64,000 nt of DNA from Mycobacterium xenopi (lineage in GTDB: Bacteria > Actinomycetota > Actinomycetes > Mycobacteriales > Mycobacteriaceae), in NCBI RefSeq assembly GCF_009936235.1, contig NZ_AP022314.1:434001-498000 (forward strand), in the 5' to 3' direction. The notes below the pieces were generated by a model, which worked only from the letters and a program-made list of their open reading frames with translations, was not told the origin of the DNA and ran no database searches. Shown piece after piece: positions 51,025 to 62,766 of this stretch (position 1 is its first letter; every line of letters begins with the position of its first letter). Both the position numbers and the translations under genes were made by a program.

Positions 51025-51304
51025 TCAGCCGGTGTGGTTACCGGAGCGCGATAACCCCGCTTCGGCCAGTTCGCGGTCGGTTGGCAGTCGCAGCGAGATC
51101 AGTCCGGCAAACGTCTTGTCTTCGATTTGGATCCGGGCTCGCCCGGGTTCGAATCGACTCGGCAATCGCCGTTCGGATGGCCGCGAGATGTGGGTTGCGT
51201 CGCAGGAAGGCGGTAATCGGCACCAGGTTGCGTGGCTGCGTTCCCTGCGCCACCACGATCGGTTCTTTGCCCAGTGTCTCCACCAGCAGCCAGTCATGGC
51301 CCAT
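51025..51304 (-). pseudogene. Remnant of an Rv3651-like gene with a large internal deletion
   Basis: The start ATG 51304 opens MGHDWLLVETLGKEPIVVAQ and continues through FLRRNPHLAAIRTAIAESIR, the N-terminus of the Rv3651 family. After about 55 residues the sequence jumps to IEDKTFAGLISLRLPTDREL in another frame, the C-terminal end of the same family, ending at 51025. About 250 residues in the middle are missing. Junction near 51130-51150. In H37Rv this protein (about 345 residues) lies at the same place. This is a true deletion; PE/PE_PGRS genes seen nearby in H37Rv are also absent. Confidence 0.85.
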
Positions 51305-51577
51305 GCCAGCGACTTTACGGCGGCCGGCACGATTATCGGCCCCATTGAGCTCGTCTAAACAGGTTTGCGGCCCCGCGACTTTCGTCGATGAGTTGCGCGC
51401 AGTGTGCTGGCCGGGTATCTTGCTGCTGCGCCCGAAGCCGTCGGGATTGGGAACGGATCGCGTTGTCCGACCGTTCGTCGCGCCGTGTCGCAAGTTCGGC
51501 ACGTCCCGGTCTAGTCAGCAAAGCGTTGGCGGTGTTGCCGCCATGGCCACGGACGTCGCCCGTCGAGGGGTCGGTCG
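51305..51577. other. Non-coding gap without a recognised feature
   Basis: Between the Rv3651 remnant and the helicase stop. H37Rv has PE33 (Rv3650) here; I find no PE motif or other gene. Confidence 0.6.
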
Positions 51578-53905
51578 TCATCCGTCGGTCAATGCGGCGA
51601 GCACCAACCGCAACACGGCGACCGCACCCGCTTTGTCCAGCGGTTGGTTGCCGCTTCCGCATTTCGGCGACTGCACACACGACGGGCAGCCGGTGGGGCA
51701 TTCGCACGCCTCGATCGCCGCGGCCGTCGCGCTCAGCCAGGTCCTCGCCTGACGAAAGCCGCGTTCGGCGAAGCCGGCCCCGCCCGGATAGCCGTCGTAG
51801 ACAAAGACAGTGGGCAGCCGGGCAAACGGGTCGGGACCCACCGCGGCCGACAGCCCGCCGATGTCGCCCCGGTCGCAGCTGGCCACCAGCGGCAGCAGCC
51901 CGATCGCCGCGTGCTCGGCCGCGTGCAGAGCGCCCGGGATTCGCGGCCCGTCGATGCCGTTGCGCTGCAATGACTCTGGGGTGATCGTATACATGACTGC
52001 GGTGGTGGGCAGGGTGTGTGCCGGCATGTCGAGGTCGATGAAGTCGAGTACCTCGCCGTTGAGCCGGCGGCGCAGGTAGCCGATGACCTGGTTGGTGACG
52101 GTCACCGGGACCAAGCCCAGCGTCACCGGCCCGAAAACCATGCGCTCGCCTTCGCCGGTGACCGCGATGTCGGTGACTTCCCGTGCGAATGTGGCATATC
52201 CGGGGTCTTCGGCGTGGACAAACGCGATGCCGTCCTCGGTGTCGAGTGAGTCGACGACGTAACTGTCGCCCTGGTGCAGGTATACCGCTCCGGGGTGCAC
52301 AGTCGCCGGGGCTTGGCTGGCGCTGGCGGTGCCCAACAGCCGCCCGGTGTCGGCCTCCACGATGACGACCTGGCCGTCGGTGGGCCCCCGGATGTCGACG
52401 GCAGGATGCGGGTCCAGACCCGGCGCGGGAAAGTACTTGCCGAAGCGGTGCCTCAGCAGGCCGTCGTCGACCAGCGTGCTGGCCACATCTTCAGCGCGCA
52501 ACGCCCGAACTTCATCGTCGTCGAGTGTCAATTCAGTTGCTGCACAGAGCAATTGCGGACCCAGAAGATATGGGTTGGCCGGATCGATCACGACCCGCTC
52601 GATGGGCTTGTCCAGCAACGCCGCCGGGTGGTGCACCAGGTAGGTGTCCAGTGGATCGTCGCGGGCGATCAGCACGATCAGGGCACCCTGGCCGCGGCGC
52701 CCGGACCGTCCGGCCTGCTGCCAGAACGAGGCGACCGTGCCCGGGAACCCGGCGATCACCACGGCATCCAGGCCCGCGATGTCGACGCCCAACTCGAGTG
52801 CGTTGGTGGTGGCCAGACCGCGCAGCCGGCCCTCGGCCAGCGCATGCGCGAGCGCGCTGCGCTCCTCGGCGAGATAACCCGCCCGGTAGGACGCCACTTT
52901 GTCAGCCAGCTCCGGCGCGATGTCTCGCAGACGAGACCGCGCGGCCAGCGCGGTCAGTTCCGCACCGCGCCGCGAGCGCACAAATGTCAGCGTGCGCGCG
53001 CCCTCGGCGACCAGATCAGCCATGAGCCGTGCCGCCTCAGCACCGGCGGAGCGGCGTACCGGGGCGCCGTTTTCACCGGTCAAGTCGCGGCGCAACGCGG
53101 GCTCCCACAGGGCTACCGTGCGCGCCCCCTGAGGGGAACCGTCGTCGGTGACCTCCTCAACAGGTTGGCCGATCAGCTCGCTGGCCGTCGCGCCCGGCGA
53201 CGCCGTCGTCGCACTGGCGAAGATGAACGTCGGGCGCACATCGGGATGAGCGGCGTACCGAGCGCACAACCGCAGCAGGCGACGCAAAACCATCGCCACG
53301 TTGGAGCCGAAAACGCCGCGGTAGTAATGGCATTCGTCAATCACCACGAAACGCAGTCCGCGCAAAAACACCGCCCAGCGGGCATGGTTGCGCAATATCG
53401 ACAGATGAACCATGTCCGGATTGGAAAACAGCCACCGAGAGCGCTCCCGCGCGAAGCGGCGCACCTCGGCGGGGCTGTCGCCGTCGTATGCGGTGGGCGC
53501 CACGTCGGCCAGTCGCGGGATTGCTGCGGTCAGCGCGTGCGCGGTGCGCAGCTGGTCATGGCCGAGCGCTTTGGTCGGCGACAGATACAGCGCTCGTGCC
53601 CGTGGATCGGCGGCGAGCGCGTTGAGAATGGGAAGCTGGTAGGCCAGCGATTTGCCCGAGGCGGTCCCGGTGCTGAGGACCACATGACGGCCCGCGTGGG
53701 CCAATTCCGCGGCGCGGTACTGGTGCGACCACGGTCGGCCGATGCCGTAGTCGTTGAACGCGCGAACCACCTCCGGTTGCGCCCAGGTCGGCCAGCTGCG
53801 CGGTTGGCCGGCCTGCGGGGCCAGTTCGGCGACATGCCGCAACGGATGCTCGCCCGGCTCGACGCCGGCGACTACGGCGGCGAGCAACTCGCTGCCGAAT
53901 GCCAC
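51578..53905 (-). CDS. DEAD/DEAH-box helicase with Zn-finger DUF1998 tail (Rv3649-like)
   Basis: 775 residues. GAGGAGG six bases before GTG 53905 sets the start. Motif I STGTASGKSLAYQLP, motif Ia YLSPTKALGHDQL, motif II IDECHYYRGVFGSN (DECH), motif III FASATT, motif V TNALELGVDIAG and motif VI QQAGRSGRRGQGA. The C-terminus has the DUF1998 Cys cluster (CECPTGCPSCVQSPKCG). This MrfA/Hrq1-like family takes part in repair of crosslinked or mitomycin-damaged DNA in Bacillus and yeast. Confidence 0.93.
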   Translation of the reverse strand: MAFGSELLAAVVAGVEPGEHPLRHVAELAPQAGQPRSWPTWAQPEVVRAFNDYGIGRPWSHQYRAAELAHAGRHVVLSTGTASGKSLAYQLPILNALAADPRARALYLSPTKALGHDQLRTAHALTAAIPRLADVAPTAYDGDSPAEVRRFARERSRWLFSNPDMVHLSILRNHARWAVFLRGLRFVVIDECHYYRGVFGSNVAMVLRRLLRLCARYAAHPDVRPTFIFASATTASPGATASELIGQPVEEVTDDGSPQGARTVALWEPALRRDLTGENGAPVRRSAGAEAARLMADLVAEGARTLTFVRSRRGAELTALAARSRLRDIAPELADKVASYRAGYLAEERSALAHALAEGRLRGLATTNALELGVDIAGLDAVVIAGFPGTVASFWQQAGRSGRRGQGALIVLIARDDPLDTYLVHHPAALLDKPIERVVIDPANPYLLGPQLLCAATELTLDDDEVRALRAEDVASTLVDDGLLRHRFGKYFPAPGLDPHPAVDIRGPTDGQVVIVEADTGRLLGTASASQAPATVHPGAVYLHQGDSYVVDSLDTEDGIAFVHAEDPGYATFAREVTDIAVTGEGERMVFGPVTLGLVPVTVTNQVIGYLRRRLNGEVLDFIDLDMPAHTLPTTAVMYTITPESLQRNGIDGPRIPGALHAAEHAAIGLLPLVASCDRGDIGGLSAAVGPDPFARLPTVFVYDGYPGGAGFAERGFRQARTWLSATAAAIEACECPTGCPSCVQSPKCGSGNQPLDKAGAVAVLRLVLAALTDG

Positions 53906-54185
53906 GTGTGCCTCCTCGCGCCGGCTATCAACTGCATTGTTCACCACCTGATTGGGCGAATTGCTGGCCACAAGCTGTCGCTCGAGCCGGGAACATGATT
54001 GACTTATGGCGGTCGCAGCTTCTGTGTTCGTGTCAAACTTTCGCAGGATCGACGTTGCGGCCGCGGTTCCTGCGAGGGTGTAGGTCGGGTGAGTTCCGAG
54101 CGACTCCGCGAGGTATGGCGGTCACAGCAGGCCCGGGCACCGAAACACGGTGCACCGCACCCAGAAGAGAAGGAAAGATCGAGAA

Positions 54186-54389
54186 ATGCCACAGGGAACT
54201 GTGAAGTGGTTCAACGCGGAGAAGGGATTCGGCTTCATCGCCCCCGAGGACGGTTCGGCCGACGTGTTCGTCCACTACACGGAAATCCAGGGAACGGGCT
54301 TCCGCACGCTTGAGGAGAATCAGCGAGTCGAGTTCGAAGTCGGTCAAAGCCCCAAGGGGCCGCAGGCGACCGACGTCCGTTCCATCTGA
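54186..54389 (+). CDS. cspA: Cold-shock protein CspA (Rv3648c-like)
   Basis: 67 residues, a single cold-shock domain. RNP1 is KGFGFI and RNP2 VFVHY; TVKWFNAEKG opens the first strand. It binds single-stranded RNA/DNA as an RNA chaperone. GAAGGAAAG precedes the ATG. The 280-base gap upstream to the helicase probably carries its promoter and a long 5' leader, common for csp genes; no gene is seen there. Confidence 0.95.
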   Translation: MPQGTVKWFNAEKGFGFIAPEDGSADVFVHYTEIQGTGFRTLEENQRVEFEVGQSPKGPQATDVRSI

Positions 54390-54410
54390 GCGAAAGCTTC
54401 TGGCGAAAAT

Positions 54411-54451
54411 CCCCGCGTGGTCCCGGTTACCGGGTCCGCCGGGGGTTTTCG
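54411..54451 (+). terminator. Intrinsic terminator of cspA
   Basis: CCCCG pairs with CGGGG and CCCGG with CCGGG around TTA, followed by GTTTTC. It lies 22 bases after the stop codon. Confidence 0.8.
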
Positions 54452-54504
54452 TTATGCGACTGCGCAGCGCGAATCGTCGCCCGAGGTGACCTACTGTCGG
54501 TGAC

Positions 54505-55083
54505 GTGAGCCAGCTGTCCTTTTTCTCGGCGGAGTCGGTGCCGCCCGCGGTCGCCGACCTCACCGGGGTGCTGGCGGCGCCCGGCCAGATCGTGATCGTG
54601 GGCGCCGGTGCGCGGCTATCGGTCGTGGTTGAGCAGCCGTGGCGGGCCGCGGCGCTGGCCGCGATGATCGACGACGCGGGCTTGGTGCCCGAGATCACCC
54701 GCACCGACGAAGACACCCCGCTGGTGCGCACGGCCGTCGACCCCCGGCTGCGGGCGATCGCCGCCGAGTGGACCCGCGGGGCGGTCAAGACCGTACCCCC
54801 GCAGTGGCTGCCGGGCCCGCGGGAGCTGCGGGCCTGGACGCTGGCAGCCGGGTGCCGGGACGCCGACCGCTACCTGCTCGGGCTCGACCCCCACGCGCCC
54901 GACACCCATTCACCGCTGGCGTCGGCGCTGATGCGGGTGGGGATCGCACCCACCCTCATCGGCACCCGCGGCAGCCGGCCCGCGTTGCGGATCAGCGGTC
55001 GGCGACGGCTATCGCGCCTGGTAGAAAACGTCGGGGAACCGCCTGCCGACCCGCAGGCGTTGTCGCAGTGGCCCCGCGTTTAG
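54505..55083 (+). CDS. Conserved protein of unknown function (Rv3647c-like)
   Basis: 192 residues from GTG. No enzyme motif is seen. The protein has LSFFSAESVPPAVADLTGVL, a central RTDEDTPLVRTAVDPRLRAI and a terminal GTRGSRPALRISGRRRLSRL that is basic and could bind nucleic acid. In mycobacteria it always lies between cspA and topA. TACTGT seven bases before the GTG predicts a leaderless mRNA. Confidence 0.8.
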   Translation: MSQLSFFSAESVPPAVADLTGVLAAPGQIVIVGAGARLSVVVEQPWRAAALAAMIDDAGLVPEITRTDEDTPLVRTAVDPRLRAIAAEWTRGAVKTVPPQWLPGPRELRAWTLAAGCRDADRYLLGLDPHAPDTHSPLASALMRVGIAPTLIGTRGSRPALRISGRRRLSRLVENVGEPPADPQALSQWPRV

Positions 55084-55204
55084 CCGCCAACCACGGCACC
55101 GGTCCCGGAGAGTCGGTTTGCGTCGGCTGGCCGGGGGTGCCACATTGTCAGTTGTCCACAGGGTTGACCGAGGGTCTTTGGACAGAGATGGAGCGTAGGC
55201 ACAG

Positions 55205-57969
<2,765 letters not shown>

Positions 57970-57973
<4 letters not shown>

Positions 57974-59559
57974 CTACTCACCTCGCTGGAAACCTGTTCG
58001 GGCGCAGCGAGATTCAAAGGCCTGGCCAGCTGGGTGGGCGCGGTTCGCCCGCGCAGTTCGACGACTTCGCCAACCTCCCAGCACAACGCTTCTGCGTCGA
58101 TTGCGCCGCTGACCGCGACCGCGGATGCCAGCACGTGGCCCTCTTCGAGCTTGGCCAGCTCGGTGAGCCGGGCGGCCTCGTTGACCGGGTCGCCGATCAC
58201 GGTGTATTCGAAGCGGGCCTGCGCGCCGATGTGGCCGGCGATCGCGCGGCCGGCCGAGACCCCGATCCCGAACTCCAGCGAACCCAGCACCGGCAGCAGC
58301 GCGTCGTGTAGTTCGCGCGCGGCCGCCAACGCGCCGCCGGAAGCGTCGGGGTGCTCGATGGGCGCGCCGAAGATCGCCAGCGCGGCATCCCCCTGGAATT
58401 TGTTGACGAAACCGCCGTGGCGGCCAACGGTTTCCACGATCACCCGGAAGAATTCGTTGAGCAGGTTGACGACCTCGGCGGGCGGCCGGGTCGCCGCCAG
58501 CTGGGTGGAGCCGACCATGTCGACGAACAGCACGGCGACGTCGCGTTCCTGCCCGCCCAGTTCGGTGCCGCGCTCCAGGGCGCGGCGGGCGACGTCTTCG
58601 CCCACGTAGCGGCCGAAGAGGTCGCGCAGCCGTTGCCGCTCGGCCAGGTCGCGCACCATGTCGTTGAAGCCGGCCTGTAGCAGGCCCAGTTCGCTGGCGT
58701 CGTAGATCTGCATGTGCGCGTTGTAGTTTCCGCGCTGCACCTCGCCGAGCGCCCAGCGCAGCTGGCGCAGCGGGTCGGCGATCGACATGGCCACCAACAG
58801 AGTGCTGGCCAGCCCGATCACCAATGCCAGCAGTGCCATCAGCAGGATCGGGTTGAGCAGCTTTTCGGGTGGCCCGTGCAGGAACGCGGCCTTGTCGGCC
58901 ATTACGGCCAGCACGATGGCCAGCAGCGGCACCCCGGTCGACAGCGCCCACGTCAGCAATTGGCGCAGGATGACACCGGGTGCGCGCACGTTCTCGGGCA
59001 CGCCGCCCCGCAGGGCGGCAACCGCCACCGGCCGCAGGACCCGTTCGGCCTGCAGGTAGCCGATGATCGCGGTCGCGGCGGCACCCAGGGCGACGGCAAC
59101 ACCCACCACCGGTCCTAGCTGGCTGGTCTTTCGCCAACTGGCGACGATGAACACCACGCCGCCCACGCACCAGTAGCACAGGCTGATCAGCACGCGGTAG
59201 AACGGCATCCGCAGCGCGCGGATGCGGGCCAGCTCGGTGGTGCCCGGGTCGGTGTCGGCGAGCAGGCTGTCGCGCCGCTGCCACCGAAAAACCGGCACCA
59301 GCAGCCGCACGCTCACCGAGAACCCGGTGGCGACGAGCACGACCAGCGTGATTGCGAAGAGCGTCAGGTTGGTCCGGGGCAGGTCCTGCAGCTCGACGCG
59401 GTCCTCGGGCGGCAAGCCGTAGCGCAGGAAGCCGAGCACCAGCAGTGCGCCGATGATGTCGGCCTGAAATATGCTCAGCGAGAACACCGGCCACGGCGTG
59501 CGCACCAGCCAGCGGAGGAACGCGCTGGTTCGTCCGCTCAGTGTCGCTGCGGTGTTCAC
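57970..59559 (-). CDS. Membrane class III adenylate cyclase (Rv3645-like)
   Basis: 529 residues. Six hydrophobic spans (about 15-260), a HAMP linker (SIADPLRQLRWALGEVQRGN) and a cyclase domain with VAVLFVDMVGSTQLA (metal Asp), GGFVNKFQGDAALAIFGAP (Lys and second Asp) and YTVIGDPVNEAARL (transition-state Asn/Arg nearby). It makes cAMP; M. tuberculosis Rv3645 is the main cyclase and supports fatty-acid tolerance and antibiotic resistance. TACGGT six bases before GTG 59559 selects that start over GTG 59586. Confidence 0.94.
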
Positions 59560-59653
59560 GGACCCACCGTATCCGGCTGTCGGCACTTAGCGGCAACCAA
59601 AAAGCAGGTTGCGCCGCAGCTGGTGTCGGCGGTGACCAGTACTGTTTGCGGTG

Positions 59654-60856
59654 ATGCCCGGGGTGTTCGCGCGGTTGGTCGGCCAGCAGGCCGTGGAGGC
59701 CGAGCTGGTGGCCGCTGCCCGCGCGGCCCGCGGTGATTCGGCTCACAGCCCCGCGATGTCGCATGCGTGGCTGATCACCGGCCCGCCCGGCTCGGGGCGT
59801 TCGGTGGCGGCGCTGTGCTTCGCGGCCGCCCTGCAGTGCACCTCCGATGGTGTTCCGGGCTGCGGACAGTGCCGGGCGTGCACCACGACGATGGCCGGCA
59901 CCCACGCAGATGTGCGGCGCGTGATCCCGGAAGGCTTGTCCATCGGCGTGGACGAGATGCGGGCCATCGTGCAAATCGCGTCGCGGCGCCCCAGCACCGG
60001 GCGCTGGCAGATCGTGCTGATCGAAGACGCCGACCGGCTGACCGAAGGGGCGGCCAACGCGCTGCTCAAGGTCGTCGAGGAACCGCCGCCGTCGACGGTG
60101 TTCCTGCTGTGTGCGCCGTCGGTCGACCCCGAAGACATCGCGATTACGCTGCGTTCCCGCTGCCGCCACGTGGCGCTGGTCACCCCGTCGGCCACGGCGA
60201 TCGCCCAGGTCCTGGTCGACGGCGACGGGCTGGACGCCGACACCGCAGCCTGGGCGGCCTCGGTCAGCGGCGGTCATGTGGGGCGGGCGCGGCGGCTGGC
60301 CACCGATCCAGATGCGCGGCGACGGCGCCAGCGAGCGCTGGAGCTGGCCCGCGACGCGGCAACCCCGTCACGGGCCTACGCCGCCGCCGAGGAGCTGGTG
60401 GCCGCCGCGGAGGCGGAGGCTTACGAGCTGACCGCCGGCCGCGACGAGGCAGAGACCGAGGAGTTGCGGACGGCGCTGGGTGCCGGAGGCACCGGCAAGG
60501 GCACCGCGGCTACCTTGCGGGGCTCGACCGGGGCCATCAAAGACCTTGAGCGACGCCAGAAGTCGCGTCAGACCAGGGCGTCACGCGATGCGCTGGACCG
60601 GGCGCTGATCGACCTGGCGACCTACTTCCGGGATTCGCTGATGGTGGCCACCGGGGCGCACACGGTGCGCGCCAACCACCCCGACATGGCGGATCGGGCG
60701 GCCGCGATGGCCGCGCATGCCTCCCCGGAACGGCTGCTGCGCTGCATCGAAGCAGTGCTGCAGTGCCGCGAAGCGCTGGCTGTCAACGTCAAACCGAAGT
60801 TCGCCGTCGACGCGATGGTCGCCACCATTGGCCAGGCGCTGCGGGTCGACCGGTAG
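59654..60856 (+). CDS. holB: DNA polymerase III delta-prime-like clamp-loader subunit (Rv3644c-like)
   Basis: 400 residues. The AAA+ fold has LITGPPGSGRSVAALCFAAA (Walker A lacking the Lys, as in delta-prime), a Zn site with CTSDGVPGCGQCRACTTT, the sensor region ANALLKVVEEPPPSTVFLL (SRC-like motif in LRSRCRHVAL) and a C-terminal helical domain. It helps load the beta clamp. A TACTGT -10 box at 59640-59645 lies five bases before GTG 59651 and eight before ATG 59654; either start fits a leaderless mRNA. Confidence 0.9.
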   Translation: MPGVFARLVGQQAVEAELVAAARAARGDSAHSPAMSHAWLITGPPGSGRSVAALCFAAALQCTSDGVPGCGQCRACTTTMAGTHADVRRVIPEGLSIGVDEMRAIVQIASRRPSTGRWQIVLIEDADRLTEGAANALLKVVEEPPPSTVFLLCAPSVDPEDIAITLRSRCRHVALVTPSATAIAQVLVDGDGLDADTAAWAASVSGGHVGRARRLATDPDARRRRQRALELARDAATPSRAYAAAEELVAAAEAEAYELTAGRDEAETEELRTALGAGGTGKGTAATLRGSTGAIKDLERRQKSRQTRASRDALDRALIDLATYFRDSLMVATGAHTVRANHPDMADRAAAMAAHASPERLLRCIEAVLQCREALAVNVKPKFAVDAMVATIGQALRVDR

Positions 60857-60879
60857 AGTAGTGCCGCCCGGCAGGGCAT

Positions 60880-60952
60880 GCCACCTTAGCTCAGTCGGCA
60901 GAGCGGCTCACTCGTAATGAGCAGGTCAGGAGTTCGATTCTCCTAGGTGGCT
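60880..60952 (+). tRNA. tRNA-Thr, anticodon CGT
   Basis: Acceptor GCCACCT pairs with AGGTGGC, discriminator T. Anticodon stem CTCA/TGAG encloses CTCGTAA, anticodon CGT (reads ACG). The T loop has GTTCGATTC. CCA not encoded. The last ten bases overlap the stop end of the convergent membrane gene. In H37Rv, extra genes (Rv3636-Rv3643) lie beside this tRNA; they are absent here. Confidence 0.96.
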
Positions 60953-62766
60953 CTCACCAGGTAGCCCACCGGCCCGGCGGCGATGCACACGGCCAGCGCC
61001 GCGGTGTCGGCCCGCGCGGTGATCGCCTCACCCGCTCCGGGAAGGCGCACGTACACGCGGTTGAGGCCCGGATGCACCGGAACCTTGACCGTGGGGCCCT
61101 CGGTCAGCGACAGCATGAGCGAGCCGTCGCTGTTGGCCAGGTAGTTGATCTCGGTGGTCCAGTCCGCGGGCAGCAGCGGCCCGTCGAGCACCAGCCGCGC
61201 CGGTCGGTCCGGCTGGGCAAAGTATCCGCATTGCGGCATCGGTCCCGGCAGGATCGTCCGCACCCAGGCCACCCGTGCACCGACCAGCCACCCCGAGCTG
61301 TCGAGTATCCGCAATTGCGTTGTGGTCGAGGCGAATTCAGGCCTGTCCCGCAGCAATGCGAATATGTGGCTGGCCAGGTTCTCCGGCCAGGCCACCCGCT
61401 GCAGCACCAACGGGTCGACCTCTTGGTCGAGCAGCGGTGCCGACGACGCTGCGCGCGCGTCAGCCAAACTTCGGCGCGCATGCTGCAGATACGGCTGGGC
61501 GGGATTGTCACGCCAGGACCGCAGGAATGTCGCCGTCGAATACAGGCTGCTGGCCACGAACAGCGTCACCACGCTCGCCGTCACCGCGGTGCGCGCCGCA
61601 GACGCATCCAGCCAGCGCGAGGATGCTCGATTCGGCGCGCAGAATCCGACCGCGGCCAACAGCGCCAGCACGACGACCAGATCGGGGAAATACCGCAGGG
61701 TTTGGGCCAGTTCGAGCGCAGTGAACCGCGACGAGCGCATCAGATAGATCGGCACCTGGCAGGCGACCGCGTAGCCGGCCGCGGCGAGCCATATCAACCC
61801 GACGCGACGCTTGCGAAGCAGGGACACCGCCAGCGCCGCAGCCAGCACCAGCCAGCCGAGCGCCCGCACCGCCGGCGGCGGCGTCGCCCACGGCGAGGCC
61901 GGCGCCCACCGGTCCCAGGCCCACGGTCCGCCGGCCAGGCCCGGAACGATGCCGTGCGTGATCGAGCGGCGCAGCAGGTCACCGGTCATCGTCAGGTCCG
62001 TGCTCCACCGTCGCTGGTCCACCACCACCAGATACAAGCCAATCCAGGCACCGGTCAGCGCCAGCGACGCCGCCCACAACCGAAAACCGGCCCGCCACAC
62101 CGTCACCAGCGCGGCCGGGCGACCCTGCACGTGGCACAGCAGCGCGGTGACCATGAACGCAACGAACGGGATCACCGCGGCCTTCTCGAAGAACAGCAGG
62201 CCACCGAGATACGCCAGCGCACCGGTAACCGCGTAGCGCTGGTTCCCGGTGCGCACCAACAGAACTGCGTCGGCGCATACCCAGGCCAGTGCGGCCAGCA
62301 TCGGCAACGAGTTCAGGGCTGCGGCCCACCACGCGAAACCCGGAACCCCGAGCGGGGTAAACAGCGCGAAGGTCAGCGGGACCAGCAGGACCGGCCGCCA
62401 GCCCAGGATCGCGTGCAGCGCGCGCAGCAACGCCAGCGAGACCAGCAGCTGCAGTACCACCAGGCTGATCGCCGGTCCGACCCAATTCAGCGGCGCCAGC
62501 CGGGCGATTACCCCGGCCACCAGATACGCGGCCGGCATCAGGTGCCCGTCGTGGTCGTCGAACAGGTATGACGGCGACAGCAGATCATGGGTGCCGGCCC
62601 GGCCGACGAGAATCAGGTCGTCCCAGTAGAAGTAGCCGCCGAACGCCAGCACCGCACGGACCGCCAGCTGGACTGCGATCAACGCGGCGGCGGCCAGCGC
62701 GACCCGCGGAGCCCGTCGGTATGGTGGGCCGGTGCGTGCACTGGTTACCGGGGCAGCCGGTTTCAT
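60943..62766 (-). CDS. Polytopic membrane protein (Rv3635-like)
   Basis: 607 residues with about ten to twelve hydrophobic spans in the first 430 residues and an extracytoplasmic C-terminal domain of about 170. The first loop after span 1 contains YFYWDDLILVGRAG, an acidic pair typical of GT-C glycosyltransferases, and DDHDGHLMPAAYLVAG. A mannosyl- or arabinosyl-transferase-like role is possible but unproven. TAGCGT (62774-62779) ends seven bases before ATG 62766, giving a leaderless start inside the divergent galE1 gene. The TAG stop is inside the tRNA-Thr acceptor arm. Confidence 0.85.
   Translation of the reverse strand: MKPAAPVTSARTGPPYRRAPRVALAAAALIAVQLAVRAVLAFGGYFYWDDLILVGRAGTHDLLSPSYLFDDHDGHLMPAAYLVAGVIARLAPLNWVGPAISLVVLQLLVSLALLRALHAILGWRPVLLVPLTFALFTPLGVPGFAWWAAALNSLPMLAALAWVCADAVLLVRTGNQRYAVTGALAYLGGLLFFEKAAVIPFVAFMVTALLCHVQGRPAALVTVWRAGFRLWAASLALTGAWIGLYLVVVDQRRWSTDLTMTGDLLRRSITHGIVPGLAGGPWAWDRWAPASPWATPPPAVRALGWLVLAAALAVSLLRKRRVGLIWLAAAGYAVACQVPIYLMRSSRFTALELAQTLRYFPDLVVVLALLAAVGFCAPNRASSRWLDASAARTAVTASVVTLFVASSLYSTATFLRSWRDNPAQPYLQHARRSLADARAASSAPLLDQEVDPLVLQRVAWPENLASHIFALLRDRPEFASTTTQLRILDSSGWLVGARVAWVRTILPGPMPQCGYFAQPDRPARLVLDGPLLPADWTTEINYLANSDGSLMLSLTEGPTVKVPVHPGLNRVYVRLPGAGEAITARADTAALAVCIAAGPVGYLVRAT

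Noticed and set aside
57974..60277. Very long open frame (over 700 codons) antisense to holB and out of frame with the cyclase gene
   Set aside because: Arg/Gly/Pro-rich translation typical of high-GC shadow frames; the cyclase and holB frames have clear motifs.
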